Positions 26,141-35,340 of a stretch of DNA of 64,000 nucleotides are shown here, piece after piece; within the stretch, counting starts at the first letter, position 1, and the number at the start of each line of letters is the position of its first letter. The notes under the pieces were generated by a model, which did no database searches, was not told where the DNA came from, and saw nothing but the letters and a program-made list of their open reading frames with translations. Source of the DNA: Parvularculaceae bacterium (lineage in GTDB: Bacteria; Pseudomonadota; Alphaproteobacteria; Caulobacterales; Parvularculaceae); contig JACADZ010000099.1 of assembly GCA_013389105.1 (NCBI GenBank), forward strand, positions 1-64,000. The letters are read 5' to 3'. The translations under genes and the position numbers were made by a program.

Positions 26141-28699
26141 ATGCTGCGGCTTATCGAGCGGTTTCTAATTGTCTGGGCCGAAGGGTCGCGACGGCTTGGA
26201 TGGCTGGTCGTGCTCCTGTTCGCGACGGCGGCCGCATTCGCCGGGTTCTACGCCTTCAAGAACCTGAAGGTGAACACCGACACGAGCCAGATGCTCGACC
26301 CGGACCTGCCGTTCCAGAAGAACGCGGCCGAGCTCCGGTCCGCCTTCCCTCAGATAAAGGATGACCTCGTCATCATCGTGCGGGCGCCGACGCTCGATGA
26401 AGCCGACGCATTCGCGGGCGACCTTCGCGAGAAGCTGCTTGCAGACGCCAAAAATTTTAGCGCCGTCTTCGCACCCGCGGAAGACCCCTTCTTCAAGCAG
26501 AACGGGCTGCTCTATCTCAGCAAGGAAGAGCTTTCCTCGCGCCTGACGCAGATGTCGAAGGCATCCGGCCTCATTGAAACGCTCGTCAAGTCACCGACCG
26601 TCGACACGCTGTTTTCGCAGCTCGCGACCAATGACGAGCTCGCCGAAAGATCCGAGCTCGGCAAAGACACGCTCGAGAAGATCTATGAGGAACTCGGCGA
26701 CGTGGTCGAGGCGAGCCTTGAGGGTGAACGACGGCCCTTCTCCTGGCTGGGCGCGCTCGACACCAGCGGGGCCGAACGGGATAGCTACACGCGGCTCGTC
26801 AATGTAACGCCGGTTCTCGATTATTCCCGCCTGCAGCCGGCCAAGCCGGCGGTCTCGGAGGTCCGCCGGCTGATCGACGACCTCAAGTCGACCTATGGCG
26901 ATCGCGTAGACACGTACATCACCGGCGACCCGGCGCTGCGCGCAGAGGAACTGCAGTCCGTATCGACCGGCATCGGCCTGTCGTTTCTCATCTCCTTCCT
27001 GTCGGTCGGCGTGCTGCTCCTCATCTGCTACCGCTCGATCAGCCTTTCCGTCATAACCCTGATCGCGCTTCTCCTTACGCTCATCCTGACTGCAGGCTTC
27101 GCCGCTGCGACCGTCGGACAACTGAACCTTATTTCTATCGCATTTACCGTGCTCCTGACCGGGCTCGGACTCGACTTTGCGATTCACCTCCTCCTGCACT
27201 TGCAGGATCACCGCTTCGCCGGCCATGAAACGCCGCGGGCCCTCCGGGCGTCCCTGCGTGAGGTGGGTTCGGGCCTGTTTCTGGCCGCGATCACCACCTC
27301 GATCGCATTCTTCTCTTTCATTCCGACGAAGTTCGAGGGCATCGCCCAGCTCGGAATCATCGCCGGCGCCGGCGTGCTGATCGCGCTCGCCGTGTCCGTC
27401 ACCTTCGTTCCGGCGGCGCTCGGGGTTTACCCGAAGTCGTCCGCAGGCAGGAAATTCAGGAGCGGCGGCGGCGGATTCTTCACGCGGATTCGCGACCCGC
27501 TCGCCGTGGTGGTGATTCTCGTCGGCCTCGGATCGATTTTTTTCATTCCTCAGTCGCGCTTCGACGCCGATCCGATGTCGCTGCGCGATCCCGAGACGGA
27601 ATCCGTCAAGGGCTTCAACATGCTGTTCGCGGATCCCGAGAGCGCGCCTTATCGCCTAACGCGCCTCGTCGACAGCGCCGAAGCGGCGCAGGCGACGGCG
27701 ACCGCAGCCAGGGCCCTGCCCGGCGTTCGGGGCACGCGGTCCCTCCCGGACTTTGTCCCGAAGGACCAGGAAGAAAAGCTCGACCTGATCTCATACGCGC
27801 AAGGCTCGCTTCTATTCGCCCTTGAGGCGGAACCTGAGCCCGCCGCCTCAACAGGCGAAGGCGCCGCCCGGCTCCAGGCGCGCCTGTCGGCGGCCTATTC
27901 GGAGGGGCCTGCCGCGCGGCTCGCTGGTCTCTTGGGCAAGCTTGCCAATGAGCCCGCCGCGGCCGCGCGGGTAGAGGAAAACGTTTTCCTTTTCTGGCCG
28001 CATCTCATCGAACTCCTGCAGGCGCAGATGACCGCGGAGGAAGTGACGTTCGAGACGCTCCCGCCCCCGCTTAAGGAGCGCTACCTCTCGAAAGAAGGAC
28101 AGTGGCGGGTCGACATCCTGCCCAAGGAAGACCTTCGCGACCACCGGGCGCTGGAGCGCTTTGTCAGCTCGGTCGAGGGTTCCTTTCCCGACGTCTCGGG
28201 CGGCGCCATTCAGACCCAAAAGGCAGGAGACACCATCTCGGAGGCGATGCTGCAGGCGACGACGATCGCCCTTGGCGTCATCGCGGTCTTTCTCTTCCTT
28301 CTGGTGCAGCGGATAACCCAGGTGCTGCTGATGATCCTGCCTCTGGCGCTCGCCGCGCTGCTGACAGCGGCGGCCGGGGTCGTCTTCAACATCCCGTTCA
28401 ATTACGCGAACGTCATCGTGCTGCCGCTCCTCCTCGGCCTCGGCGTCGACAGCGGCATCCATCTTGTGCTCAGAAACCAGCAGATGAAAACCGGTGACGA
28501 CGTCTATGACACCGCAACCCCCCGCGCGGTCATGTTTTCGGCGCTGACCACCATTGCCTCATTCGGAAGCCTGATGCTGTCGCCGCACCGAGGGACGGCG
28601 TCCATGGGCGAACTCCTGTCGATCGCCATCTTCTTTTCTCTGGTCTGCGCGCTGATCGTGCTGCCGGCCGCCTTTGCCTTCGGCGAGCGGCGGAAATGA
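26141..28699 (+). CDS. hpnN: Hopanoid transporter HpnN (RND superfamily, MMPL-like)
   Basis: 852 residues with the duplicated RND layout: one N-terminal helix (WLVVLLFATAAAFAGFYAF), a periplasmic domain, helices 2-6 (LSFLISFLSVGVLLLICY to VLIALAVSVTFVPAAL), a second helix pair and periplasmic domain, and a last bundle starting TIALGVIAVFLFLLV. Conserved transmembrane stretches are LLTGLGLDFAIHLLLH and its repeat LLLGLGVDSGIHLVLR, each with the Asp expected to carry protons. HpnN moves hopanoids from the inner to the outer membrane. It lies about 14 kb from the biosynthetic cluster, beside an MlaC/HpnM gene. Confidence 0.93.
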   Translation: MLRLIERFLIVWAEGSRRLGWLVVLLFATAAAFAGFYAFKNLKVNTDTSQMLDPDLPFQKNAAELRSAFPQIKDDLVIIVRAPTLDEADAFAGDLREKLLADAKNFSAVFAPAEDPFFKQNGLLYLSKEELSSRLTQMSKASGLIETLVKSPTVDTLFSQLATNDELAERSELGKDTLEKIYEELGDVVEASLEGERRPFSWLGALDTSGAERDSYTRLVNVTPVLDYSRLQPAKPAVSEVRRLIDDLKSTYGDRVDTYITGDPALRAEELQSVSTGIGLSFLISFLSVGVLLLICYRSISLSVITLIALLLTLILTAGFAAATVGQLNLISIAFTVLLTGLGLDFAIHLLLHLQDHRFAGHETPRALRASLREVGSGLFLAAITTSIAFFSFIPTKFEGIAQLGIIAGAGVLIALAVSVTFVPAALGVYPKSSAGRKFRSGGGGFFTRIRDPLAVVVILVGLGSIFFIPQSRFDADPMSLRDPETESVKGFNMLFADPESAPYRLTRLVDSAEAAQATATAARALPGVRGTRSLPDFVPKDQEEKLDLISYAQGSLLFALEAEPEPAASTGEGAARLQARLSAAYSEGPAARLAGLLGKLANEPAAAARVEENVFLFWPHLIELLQAQMTAEEVTFETLPPPLKERYLSKEGQWRVDILPKEDLRDHRALERFVSSVEGSFPDVSGGAIQTQKAGDTISEAMLQATTIALGVIAVFLFLLVQRITQVLLMILPLALAALLTAAAGVVFNIPFNYANVIVLPLLLGLGVDSGIHLVLRNQQMKTGDDVYDTATPRAVMFSALTTIASFGSLMLSPHRGTASMGELLSIAIFFSLVCALIVLPAAFAFGERRK

Positions 28700-28817
28700 A
28701 GGCTCACGAGATCGTCAACCGGAAACCGGCTGGGCATTGGTCGTCGCCGAATTCCCGACTAGTTTGCGCCCCAATCGCCGCCCATATGCGCACTTCGTGA
28801 CGAAAGGACTTGACGTG

Positions 28818-29456
28818 ATGACGAAAAATCACTTGGCGTTGGTCGCCATCCTGCTCGCGTCGACGCTTCCGCCGGCAATGGCCGCACCCGCAGCCGCCCC
28901 GGCGACCGCGACCGCGCCCGCCCTGTCTCAAACCGAGGAAGCGAGCCGCTTTGCCAAGCAGATGCTGTCCGACGCCACCGCCGCCCTCACCAAGCAGGGC
29001 GCGACCGAGGCGCAGAAAATCGCGGCATTCCAGGAGGTGCTGAAAAAGTCTCTCGCGCTCGACGTCGTGGGCCGTTTCATGCTCGGCTCAACCAGGGACA
29101 AGATGACGGCGGCGCAGCTCGCACGCTATGACGCTGTCTTCCCGCAATACATCACCCGCCAGTACGCCCAGCAGTTCAAGGATCTGGTAGGCCGGCCCAT
29201 GGAGGTGACCGAGGCTCGGGCCCTAAATACCAGAGATTCGATCGTTCGCGCGAAGATCAAGCGCAAGGACGGCGCGAGCATCAACATCGACTGGCGCGTA
29301 CGCAAGCTGAAGGACGGCTCGCTCAAGATGATCGACATCATCGTGTCGGGCGTCTCGATCATGCTGGTGAAGCGTGAGGAATTCGCCGCCTTTATTGCGA
29401 AGAACGGCGTCGATCCGCTGCTGGCGCGTCTGGAAAAAGAAGCCAAGGGCGCCTGA
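28818..29456 (+). CDS. hpnM: MlaC/Ttg2D-family phospholipid-binding protein (HpnM-type)
   Basis: 212 residues from the ATG at 28818. A Sec signal peptide (MTKNHLALVAILLASTLPPAMAA) is followed by an Ala/Thr/Pro linker and the MlaC fold: FLGR-like segment VVGRFMLGSTRDKMTAAQLARYDAVFPQYI, then SINIDWRVRKLKDGSLKMIDIIVSGVSIM. MlaC proteins carry lipids across the periplasm. Placement 119 nt after hpnN fits the hopanoid-associated subgroup HpnM. AAAGGA precedes the start; a GTG one codon upstream is an alternative. The track start at 28674 overlaps hpnN and is not credible. Confidence 0.85.
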   Translation: MTKNHLALVAILLASTLPPAMAAPAAAPATATAPALSQTEEASRFAKQMLSDATAALTKQGATEAQKIAAFQEVLKKSLALDVVGRFMLGSTRDKMTAAQLARYDAVFPQYITRQYAQQFKDLVGRPMEVTEARALNTRDSIVRAKIKRKDGASINIDWRVRKLKDGSLKMIDIIVSGVSIMLVKREEFAAFIAKNGVDPLLARLEKEAKGA

Positions 29457-29661
29457 CGAGCGTTGGTAGGAACTGCCTATCAAAAATAATTGAGGACTCG
29501 ATCAAAATAGTCGTCGCGCTCTCTTTTCAGGCGGTCGGCGCGACCCCACCTCATGATGCGGGTCCGGGCCCCTCTGGCGCAAGCGGCGGCTGCGCGATGT
29601 CGGACCGTCGAACGAACCGCGCGGACGCGGCGCATTAGGGCGGGCAAGGTCAGGGGCGATA

Positions 29662-30693
29662 ATGGACGCGCCAGCGATTGCGGTGTTTGGCGAGCTGTTG
29701 CTTGGCAAGCCGGTTTGGATGTGGCTGCTTTTCCTCAGCGTCATCATATTTCTGCTCTGGCTCGACCTAGGCGTTCTCCACAAAAAGACCCATGCCGTCA
29801 GCGCGCGCGAAAGCGCCCTGATGTGGAGCATGTTCGCGCTCTGCGCTGTGGCCTTCGGGACGTGGATCTGGATCGATCAGGGACAGGAGGCGGGCGCACA
29901 ATTCTTCACCGGCTACGTCCTCGAAACCAGCCTCGCCTTTGACAACATCTTCGTCATCTCGACGATCTTCGCCTACTTCGCGGTCCCGCGCGAATATCAG
30001 CACCGCGTGCTGTTCTGGGGCATCATCGGCGCGATCGTATTCCGCGCGATCTTCATCGGGGCCGGCGCCGCGATCATCGAGAACTATATCTGGGTGCTCT
30101 ACGTTTTCGCCGTCTTCCTGATCGTCACCGGCTTCAAGATGGCGACGGCCAAGAGCCACGGTCCAAACATCGGTAACAATCCCGTCGTCAAGATCGCGCG
30201 TCGTCTGATGCCGTTCACCGACCGGATTGAGAGCGACCGCTTCTTCGTCAGGCTGCCGCACGGGACCAAAGGACGGCTCAAGACCTTCGCAACGCCGCTA
30301 TTTCTCGCCCTGCTCGTCGTCGAGTTCGTCGATATCATCTTCGCGATCGACTCGGTGCCGGCGATTTTCGCGGTCACGCAGGATCCGTTCATCGTCTACA
30401 CGTCGAACATCTTCGCTATCCTCGGCCTGCGGTCGATGTATTTCATGCTCGCGGCCGCGGTGGAGCGCTTTGAGTACCTTAAGTTCGGGCTGTCGATCAT
30501 CCTTGTCCTGATCGGACTGAAAATATTCTGGAACTTCGGCATCAAAGACCTTGGGCTCGACAAGTCCATGGGCTTCGACAAGCTCGATCCCATCGTGGCG
30601 CTTGCGGGGACGCTTTCAATCCTGGCGGGCTCAATCCTCTATTCGCTGTGGCGCACGCGAACGGGAGACGCGCGCCAACAGGCGGCTGAGTGA
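29662..30693 (+). CDS. TerC family integral membrane protein (Alx-like)
   Basis: 343 residues with about nine hydrophobic helices and the TerC signatures ETSLAFDNIFVISTIFAYF and EFVDIIFAIDSVPAIFAVTQDPFIVYTSN, whose acidic residues lie within helices. Members are linked to manganese/cation export coupled to secreted enzymes. I looked for a yybP-ykoY manganese riboswitch in the 205-bp leader and did not find its consensus. It is followed convergently by the PLP-enzyme gene 13 nt away. Confidence 0.9.
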   Translation: MDAPAIAVFGELLLGKPVWMWLLFLSVIIFLLWLDLGVLHKKTHAVSARESALMWSMFALCAVAFGTWIWIDQGQEAGAQFFTGYVLETSLAFDNIFVISTIFAYFAVPREYQHRVLFWGIIGAIVFRAIFIGAGAAIIENYIWVLYVFAVFLIVTGFKMATAKSHGPNIGNNPVVKIARRLMPFTDRIESDRFFVRLPHGTKGRLKTFATPLFLALLVVEFVDIIFAIDSVPAIFAVTQDPFIVYTSNIFAILGLRSMYFMLAAAVERFEYLKFGLSIILVLIGLKIFWNFGIKDLGLDKSMGFDKLDPIVALAGTLSILAGSILYSLWRTRTGDARQQAAE

Positions 30694-30706
30694 CGACAAG
30701 GGAGCT

Positions 30707-31729
30707 TCAGCCCTTGAGAACGACGTCCTGGTAGGCGAAGAGCGACGGCAGCCCGCCGGTGTGCAGAAACAGGATGCGGTCGCGCGGCTTCCAGAAACCC
30801 TGACGGGCAAGGCCGATGAGGCCCGCCATCGCCTTGCCGGTGTAGACCGGATCTAGGAGTATCGCCTCTGTGCGCGCGAGGAGGCGGACGGCTTCGATCA
30901 TCATGGGGTTCGGGAGCGAGTATTTCGGCTGCCAATAACCACCGATACAGCGGACGGCGTCCGCGGACACGTCGATGCCTAGCCCGAGCAGATCGCACAC
31001 CGCCTGCGCCTCGCGTCTGACGAGCGGCGTCTGGTCCTGCGGATCGCGCGATACACCGACGCCGATGATCGGCGTTTCGATCCCGAGCGCCAGGAATCCG
31101 GCCAACAGGCCTCCATGGGTTCCGGAACTCCCGGATCCGAGGACCACGCCGTCGAAGCCGTGTCCGATCTCGTGCGATTGCCGCTGCAGTTCCGCGGCGC
31201 AATCGACGTAACCAAGCCCGCCGAGCGCGTTGCTACCGCCGCCAGGGATGACATAGGGCTTGCGACCGCGCGAACGCAGGACCCCCGCCACGCGGTCCAT
31301 CGCGCCCGCCATGTCGGTTCCTGCTGGAACGACGGTCAAATCCTCGACCCCCATGAGGCGGAAGAGAAAATGGTTGCCGCCCGCGCCGTCGCTGAAGCTG
31401 CCGGGCACGCGCTCCTCAATCACGAACTGGCACTTCAGGCCTTCCTTCACGGCCGCCGACAGCGTCGTCCGGCAATGATTGCTCTGCGGCGCGCCGCAGG
31501 TGACGAGCGTGTCGCAGCCCTGCGCCAACGCCTCGGCGACGAGGAACTCGAGCTTGCGCGTCTTGTTGCCGCCGGGCGTCAGTCCGAGCATGTCGTCACG
31601 TTTGATCCAGACTTCGGGCCCCGCGCCGCCGGGACAGGTCGCGGCGAGCTCGGCGGAGAAGCGCCGCAGCAGTTCGATCGGGGTGGCCCCTTGCGAATAA
31701 CGGCGGCGCGGAAAGCGCGCGAGGTCCAT
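30707..31729 (-). CDS. D-cysteine desulfhydrase / ACC deaminase-like PLP enzyme
   Basis: 340 residues of fold-type II PLP enzymes. The PLP lysine is in TPGGNKTRKLEFLV; CGAPQSNHCRTTL follows and VLGSGSSGTHGGLLAG is the phosphate-binding loop. LDPVYTGKAMAGL near the end is shared by ACC deaminases and D-cysteine desulfhydrases (DcyD/CuyA). Substrate cannot be fixed by eye: D-cysteine, L-cysteate or ACC. It is 4 nt downstream of era, so probably the last gene of the rpoZ-era transcript, an unexpected partner. Confidence 0.85.
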   Translation of the reverse strand: MDLARFPRRRYSQGATPIELLRRFSAELAATCPGGAGPEVWIKRDDMLGLTPGGNKTRKLEFLVAEALAQGCDTLVTCGAPQSNHCRTTLSAAVKEGLKCQFVIEERVPGSFSDGAGGNHFLFRLMGVEDLTVVPAGTDMAGAMDRVAGVLRSRGRKPYVIPGGGSNALGGLGYVDCAAELQRQSHEIGHGFDGVVLGSGSSGTHGGLLAGFLALGIETPIIGVGVSRDPQDQTPLVRREAQAVCDLLGLGIDVSADAVRCIGGYWQPKYSLPNPMMIEAVRLLARTEAILLDPVYTGKAMAGLIGLARQGFWKPRDRILFLHTGGLPSLFAYQDVVLKG

Positions 31730-31733
31730 CGGG

Positions 31734-32678
31734 TCACTCCACGAAATCGAGCCCTATGGCGCGATAGCGCGCCGGATCATCAGCCCAGTTTTCCTTGACC
31801 GTCACGTTGAGAAAAAGGTGCACCGGTTCCCCGAGGAGCTCGCCGAGTTCGGCGCGCGCGGCCGTCCCGATGGACTTCAGCGTCTGTCCGTCTTTGCCAA
31901 GCACGATCGGCCGGTGGCTCTCGCGCGAGACGTAGATCGTCTGTTCAAGTCGCAGTTCGCGCTTCTTCGTGCGTTCCCATTTCGTGGTCTCGACCGCCGC
32001 CTGATAGGGAAGCTCTTCGTGCAGGCGGAGGTAGAGCTTTTCACGGGTCACCTCAGCCGCCATCAGTCGCTCGGAAATGTCCGAAAGCTGGTCTTCAGGA
32101 TAAACCCAGGGGCCCTCGGGCGCCCGCGTCGCCAGCGCGTCCTTCAGCTGCTCGATCCCGTCGCCGTCCCTGGCCGACACAAACCAGGTGTCGCCGAAGG
32201 CGAAAGTCCTGTTGAGGTCCTCGACCAGCGGCAGCAGCTTCAGTTTCGATGTCTTGTCGATCTTGTTGACGGCAAGGTCGCAAGCAAACCGTCGCTCCTT
32301 CAGCGCCGAAAGGATCGCCTCGGTATCCTCGGCCGCCCGGCGCGCCGCCGCGTCGCCAGCGCCATCACGGTCGGAGAGGAGGCTTGGCGCGTCGACGACC
32401 AGCAAAACCTGGTCGGCGCCGTCGAGGGCGTCCCAGGCGGCCCGCACCATGGCGCGGTCGAGGCGCCGTCGCGGCGCGAAAATTCCGGGCGTGTCGATGA
32501 AGACAAGTTGCGTCGGTCCCACCGCTGCAACGCCGCACACGCGCGTGCGCGTGGTCTGGACCTTGTGCGTCACGATGGACACTTTGGCCCCGACCAGGCG
32601 ATTCACCAGCGACGATTTCCCGGCGTTCGGCGCGCCGATGACGGCGACGACGGCGCATCGTTTGGTCGCGTCATCCAT
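31734..32678 (-). CDS. era: GTPase Era
   Basis: 314 residues. G1 GAPNAGKSSLVNRLVG, G2 around QTTRTRVCG, G3 DTPG and G4 NKID are present, followed by a KH domain (about 215-300) with VLGKDGQTLKSIGTAAR. Era binds the 3' end of 16S rRNA and assists 30S assembly. The track start at 33128 lies in rnc; the ATG at 32678 (MDDATKRCAVVAVIG) overlaps the rnc stop by 8 nt. This is the conserved lepB-rnc-era order. Confidence 0.96.
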   Translation of the reverse strand: MDDATKRCAVVAVIGAPNAGKSSLVNRLVGAKVSIVTHKVQTTRTRVCGVAAVGPTQLVFIDTPGIFAPRRRLDRAMVRAAWDALDGADQVLLVVDAPSLLSDRDGAGDAAARRAAEDTEAILSALKERRFACDLAVNKIDKTSKLKLLPLVEDLNRTFAFGDTWFVSARDGDGIEQLKDALATRAPEGPWVYPEDQLSDISERLMAAEVTREKLYLRLHEELPYQAAVETTKWERTKKRELRLEQTIYVSRESHRPIVLGKDGQTLKSIGTAARAELGELLGEPVHLFLNVTVKENWADDPARYRAIGLDFVE

Positions 32679-33363
32679 GGCGCGGCCATATCTTCTCGCG
32701 GACAAGAAACGTCTGAGCCGCTTCGGCCTGCGCTTCGCGCTTGGAACGCCCGGCGCCGCGCGCCGGCTGATGCCCTTCAACGCGCACCTCGACCTCGAAC
32801 GCCGGCGCATGCGGCGGGCCGTCCGAGGAGATAACGACGTATTGCGGCGCGCGCCGGCGATCCTGCGCCCATTCCTGCAGCGCCGTCTTCGGGTCGCGGT
32901 GCGACTGCGCCAGCGCGTCAAGATTGGGGGTCCAGAAGAGATTGAAGGCGGCGCGCGCGGCGTCGAGGCCGCCGTCGAGATAGAGAGCGCCGAGGAACGC
33001 CTCTGCGACGTCGCCGAGGATCGCGGTCTTTTGGCGCCCGCCAGCCGCCGCCTCATTGGCCGACATGCGCACCAGCTGATCGAGGCCAAGCGCGACGGCC
33101 GCGCTCGCGCATGTCTCCGTGCGCACAAGCGCGTTCAGGCGCGGCGCAAGCTCACCCTCGACCATGTCGGGATGGCGCCGATAGAGCGCTTCGGCGGCGA
33201 GCAGGCCGAGCACGCGATCGCCGAGAAACTCCAGACGTTCGAGGTCGTGACCGCGTTCGGCGCCGGAGAGACTGGAATGCGTCAACGCCCGCTCCAGCAG
33301 GGCGCGATCCTGAAACTGGCGGCCGATGCGCGCTTCCAGCGCTTCGAGCCCTTCCGTGGTCAT
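32671..33363 (-). CDS. rnc: Ribonuclease III
   Basis: 230 residues starting MTTEGLEALEARIG. The catalytic helix LERLEFLGDRVLGLLAAE and second acidic motif ILGDVAEAFLGALYLDGG form the metal site, and a C-terminal double-stranded RNA binding domain (about 155-225) ends GRSKREAQAEAAQTFL. It processes rRNA precursors and duplex RNAs. The ATG at 33363 overlaps the lepB stop as ATGA; the track start at 33408 is inside lepB. Confidence 0.96.
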   Translation of the reverse strand: MTTEGLEALEARIGRQFQDRALLERALTHSSLSGAERGHDLERLEFLGDRVLGLLAAEALYRRHPDMVEGELAPRLNALVRTETCASAAVALGLDQLVRMSANEAAAGGRQKTAILGDVAEAFLGALYLDGGLDAARAAFNLFWTPNLDALAQSHRDPKTALQEWAQDRRRAPQYVVISSDGPPHAPAFEVEVRVEGHQPARGAGRSKREAQAEAAQTFLVREKIWPRHG

Positions 33364-34154
33364 TTCACCGGATCGAAAATGCGATCGTAGCGGATCGCGA
33401 ACGGCCACTTCCAGATTTCCCAGAACTCAGTCTTTGCGCCGTCCACGGAGAAAAACAGACGCTCGGCCTTTCCAACTATGTCGTCCAGCGGCACATAGCC
33501 CACGGCCTCGAGCACGCGGCTGTCCTGGCTCTGATCGCGATTGTCGCCCATCATGAAATAGTGTCCGGCCGGCACCTGATAGGGCCCGCGATCGTCCAGC
33601 CCGCCATCGTCCCCGTAGCACTCGTCGACGACAAACGAAACGCCGTTCGGCAAGGTCTCGCGGTATGTCGGAATCTCGGCGGCGCGTCCGTCGCAGATCG
33701 CCGCCTTGTTGCCGATGAACTCCTTGACCGTCGGTACGCCGTTGATGTGCAGATGCCCGCCGATCATCCGGATCTCGTCGCCGGGAAGGCCGATCACCCG
33801 CTTGATATAGTCCTTGTTGCCGTCCTTGCGGTTCTTGAACACGACGATATCGCCGCGCTCCGGCCCATGCGCCATAATGCGCCCCTCGATCGGGAGCCGG
33901 GTCAGGGGATAGACAAGCGACGCGCGCGAATAGCCGTAGGTCGGCTTCGAGACGATGAGGAAATCGCCGATCAGCAGGTTGGGCTTCATCGAGCCCGATG
34001 GAATATTGAATGGCTGGAACACGATGATGCGCAGCACGAGCGCGATCGCAACGGCGTAGAAGACGGTCTTGGCGAGATCCCACGCTTCTTCGGTCGCCGT
34101 CATTTTCTTTTTCTCGCGCGGCCCCGCTGCGCCGGCGCTGGTCTCAACCGTCAT
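33360..34154 (-). CDS. lepB: Signal peptidase I
   Basis: 264 residues. One transmembrane helix (FYAVAIALVLRIIVFQPF, about 32-50) leads directly to the catalytic Ser55 in IPSGSMKPNL. The general-base Lys118 is in KDYIKRVIGLPGD, and GHYFMMGDNRDQSQDSR is the conserved box near the C-terminus. It cleaves signal peptides of exported proteins in the periplasm-facing membrane leaflet. It sits between acpS and rnc, all within 5 nt or overlapping. Confidence 0.97.
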   Translation of the reverse strand: MTVETSAGAAGPREKKKMTATEEAWDLAKTVFYAVAIALVLRIIVFQPFNIPSGSMKPNLLIGDFLIVSKPTYGYSRASLVYPLTRLPIEGRIMAHGPERGDIVVFKNRKDGNKDYIKRVIGLPGDEIRMIGGHLHINGVPTVKEFIGNKAAICDGRAAEIPTYRETLPNGVSFVVDECYGDDGGLDDRGPYQVPAGHYFMMGDNRDQSQDSRVLEAVGYVPLDDIVGKAERLFFSVDGAKTEFWEIWKWPFAIRYDRIFDPVK

Positions 34155-34159
34155 TTTAC

Positions 34160-34579
34160 TTACCTACCCGCTGCGTCCCCCGACTTCGGTCTAGCGTAAA
34201 TGATTACGATAGCCTGAGCGAGGGGGAACTCGTCCGTAATCGTGAGATGAATATCCGCCTCATGCCCCGGCGGGAGGATTTTCTCAAGTCTCGCCTGCGC
34301 GCCGCCCGTGAGCGCCAGGGTCGGCTTGCCGCCGGGCAGATTGACGACGCCCATGTCGCGCCAAAAGACCCCCTGGCCGAGGCCGGTGCCGAGGGCCTTG
34401 GCGCAGGCTTCCTTGGCGGCGAAACGCTTGGCGTATGATGCAGCGCGAAGGCGGCGACGGTCGGATTTCGCCTGCTCCACATCGGTAAAGATGCGCTTCA
34501 CGAAGCGCTCGCCATGCCGTTCCAGCGTCTTTTCGATGCGGCGGATATCGATGAGGTCGTTGCCGATACCGATGATCAT
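34160..34579 (-). CDS. acpS: Holo-[acyl-carrier-protein] synthase
   Basis: 139 residues starting [20 protein letters not shown]. The Mg-binding Asp lies in GNDLIDI and the second acidic motif in [18 protein letters not shown]. It transfers phosphopantetheine from CoA to acyl carrier protein. The track ATG four codons upstream (34591) overlaps the previous stop; I chose 34579 from the family N-terminus. Continues the pdxJ-acpS-lepB order, with a GST gene intercalated. Confidence 0.95.
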   Translation of the reverse strand: MIIGIGNDLIDIRRIEKTLERHGERFVKRIFTDVEQAKSDRRRLRAASYAKRFAAKEACAKALGTGLGQGVFWRDMGVVNLPGGKPTLALTGGAQARLEKILPPGHEADIHLTITDEFPLAQAIVIIYARPKSGDAAGR

Positions 34580-34583
34580 GCGC

Positions 34584-35333
34584 TCACGCAAACTGCGTCA
34601 TGGGACCGCGGCGCGGCGGCTGGTCGACGGCCAGCGTCTCGGCCGTCACCCGGACCCCGAGCGCCTTCAACGCGGCGCGCTGCTCGAGGACAGGAACGCG
34701 GATCAGCGCGTCGGCCCAGTCCCCGCAGGTTGCAAGCGCAGGGTGCGCTTCAGCAGCGGCGATCCAGCGCGCGCTCTTCGGCCAACGTGAAGCGTCCGGC
34801 GTCCAGCGCGCGTAACGCATGTTGCGGAACATCATCGCGGCGGAGATGTCGGCGAGTCCGAAGTCGTCGAACAGGAATCCCGACTCCGGGGCGAGCGCCT
34901 CAAGGCAGTCCATGACCGGCGGCACCTCTTCGGCCAGCACGCGTTGCAGCCTGTCGAGGTCGCGCTCGCGTCCGAAAACGCCCGGCAGCAGGACGGCGGT
35001 GCTGAAGGCGCGCCAGAGGAAGACGTCGGCCATGCGCGTGTCGGCGAACTCCTCGATCCACCGCGCCCTGGCCCGTTCCCGCGGCGTCGCGGGCAGCACC
35101 GGCGGCTCGGGATGCTTCTCCTCGAGATATTGGACGATGACGGAGCTGTCGGCGACGACCTCGCCGTCGTCGATCAGAAGCGGAATCCGGCGCAACGGGT
35201 TGAGCCGAGTGAAGCGGTCGTCAGTATAGAACGCAACGACCGGATCAATCTCGAAGTCCAGCCCCTTGACGGCCAGCGTCGCAAGGACCTTTCTGACATA
35301 GGGCGAGACCGGACTCCCGATGACCGTCAGCAT
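34584..35333 (-). CDS. Glutathione S-transferase family protein
   Basis: 249 residues. An N-terminal thioredoxin-like domain ([25 protein letters not shown], then [31 protein letters not shown] with the glutathione-contact Asp-Ser) is followed by an all-helical C-terminal domain. Ser10 near SPVSPY is the likely catalytic residue. The substrate is unknown. The gene is inserted between pdxJ and acpS, which are normally adjacent, with 4-8 nt gaps on both sides, so it is cotranscribed. Confidence 0.87.
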   Translation of the reverse strand: MLTVIGSPVSPYVRKVLATLAVKGLDFEIDPVVAFYTDDRFTRLNPLRRIPLLIDDGEVVADSSVIVQYLEEKHPEPPVLPATPRERARARWIEEFADTRMADVFLWRAFSTAVLLPGVFGRERDLDRLQRVLAEEVPPVMDCLEALAPESGFLFDDFGLADISAAMMFRNMRYARWTPDASRWPKSARWIAAAEAHPALATCGDWADALIRVPVLEQRAALKALGVRVTAETLAVDQPPRRGPMTQFA

Positions 35334-35340
35334 CTCGTCC

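Noticed and set aside
29457-29661. Possible yybP-ykoY manganese riboswitch before terC
   Set aside because: The conserved helix and loop sequences are not present in this leader.
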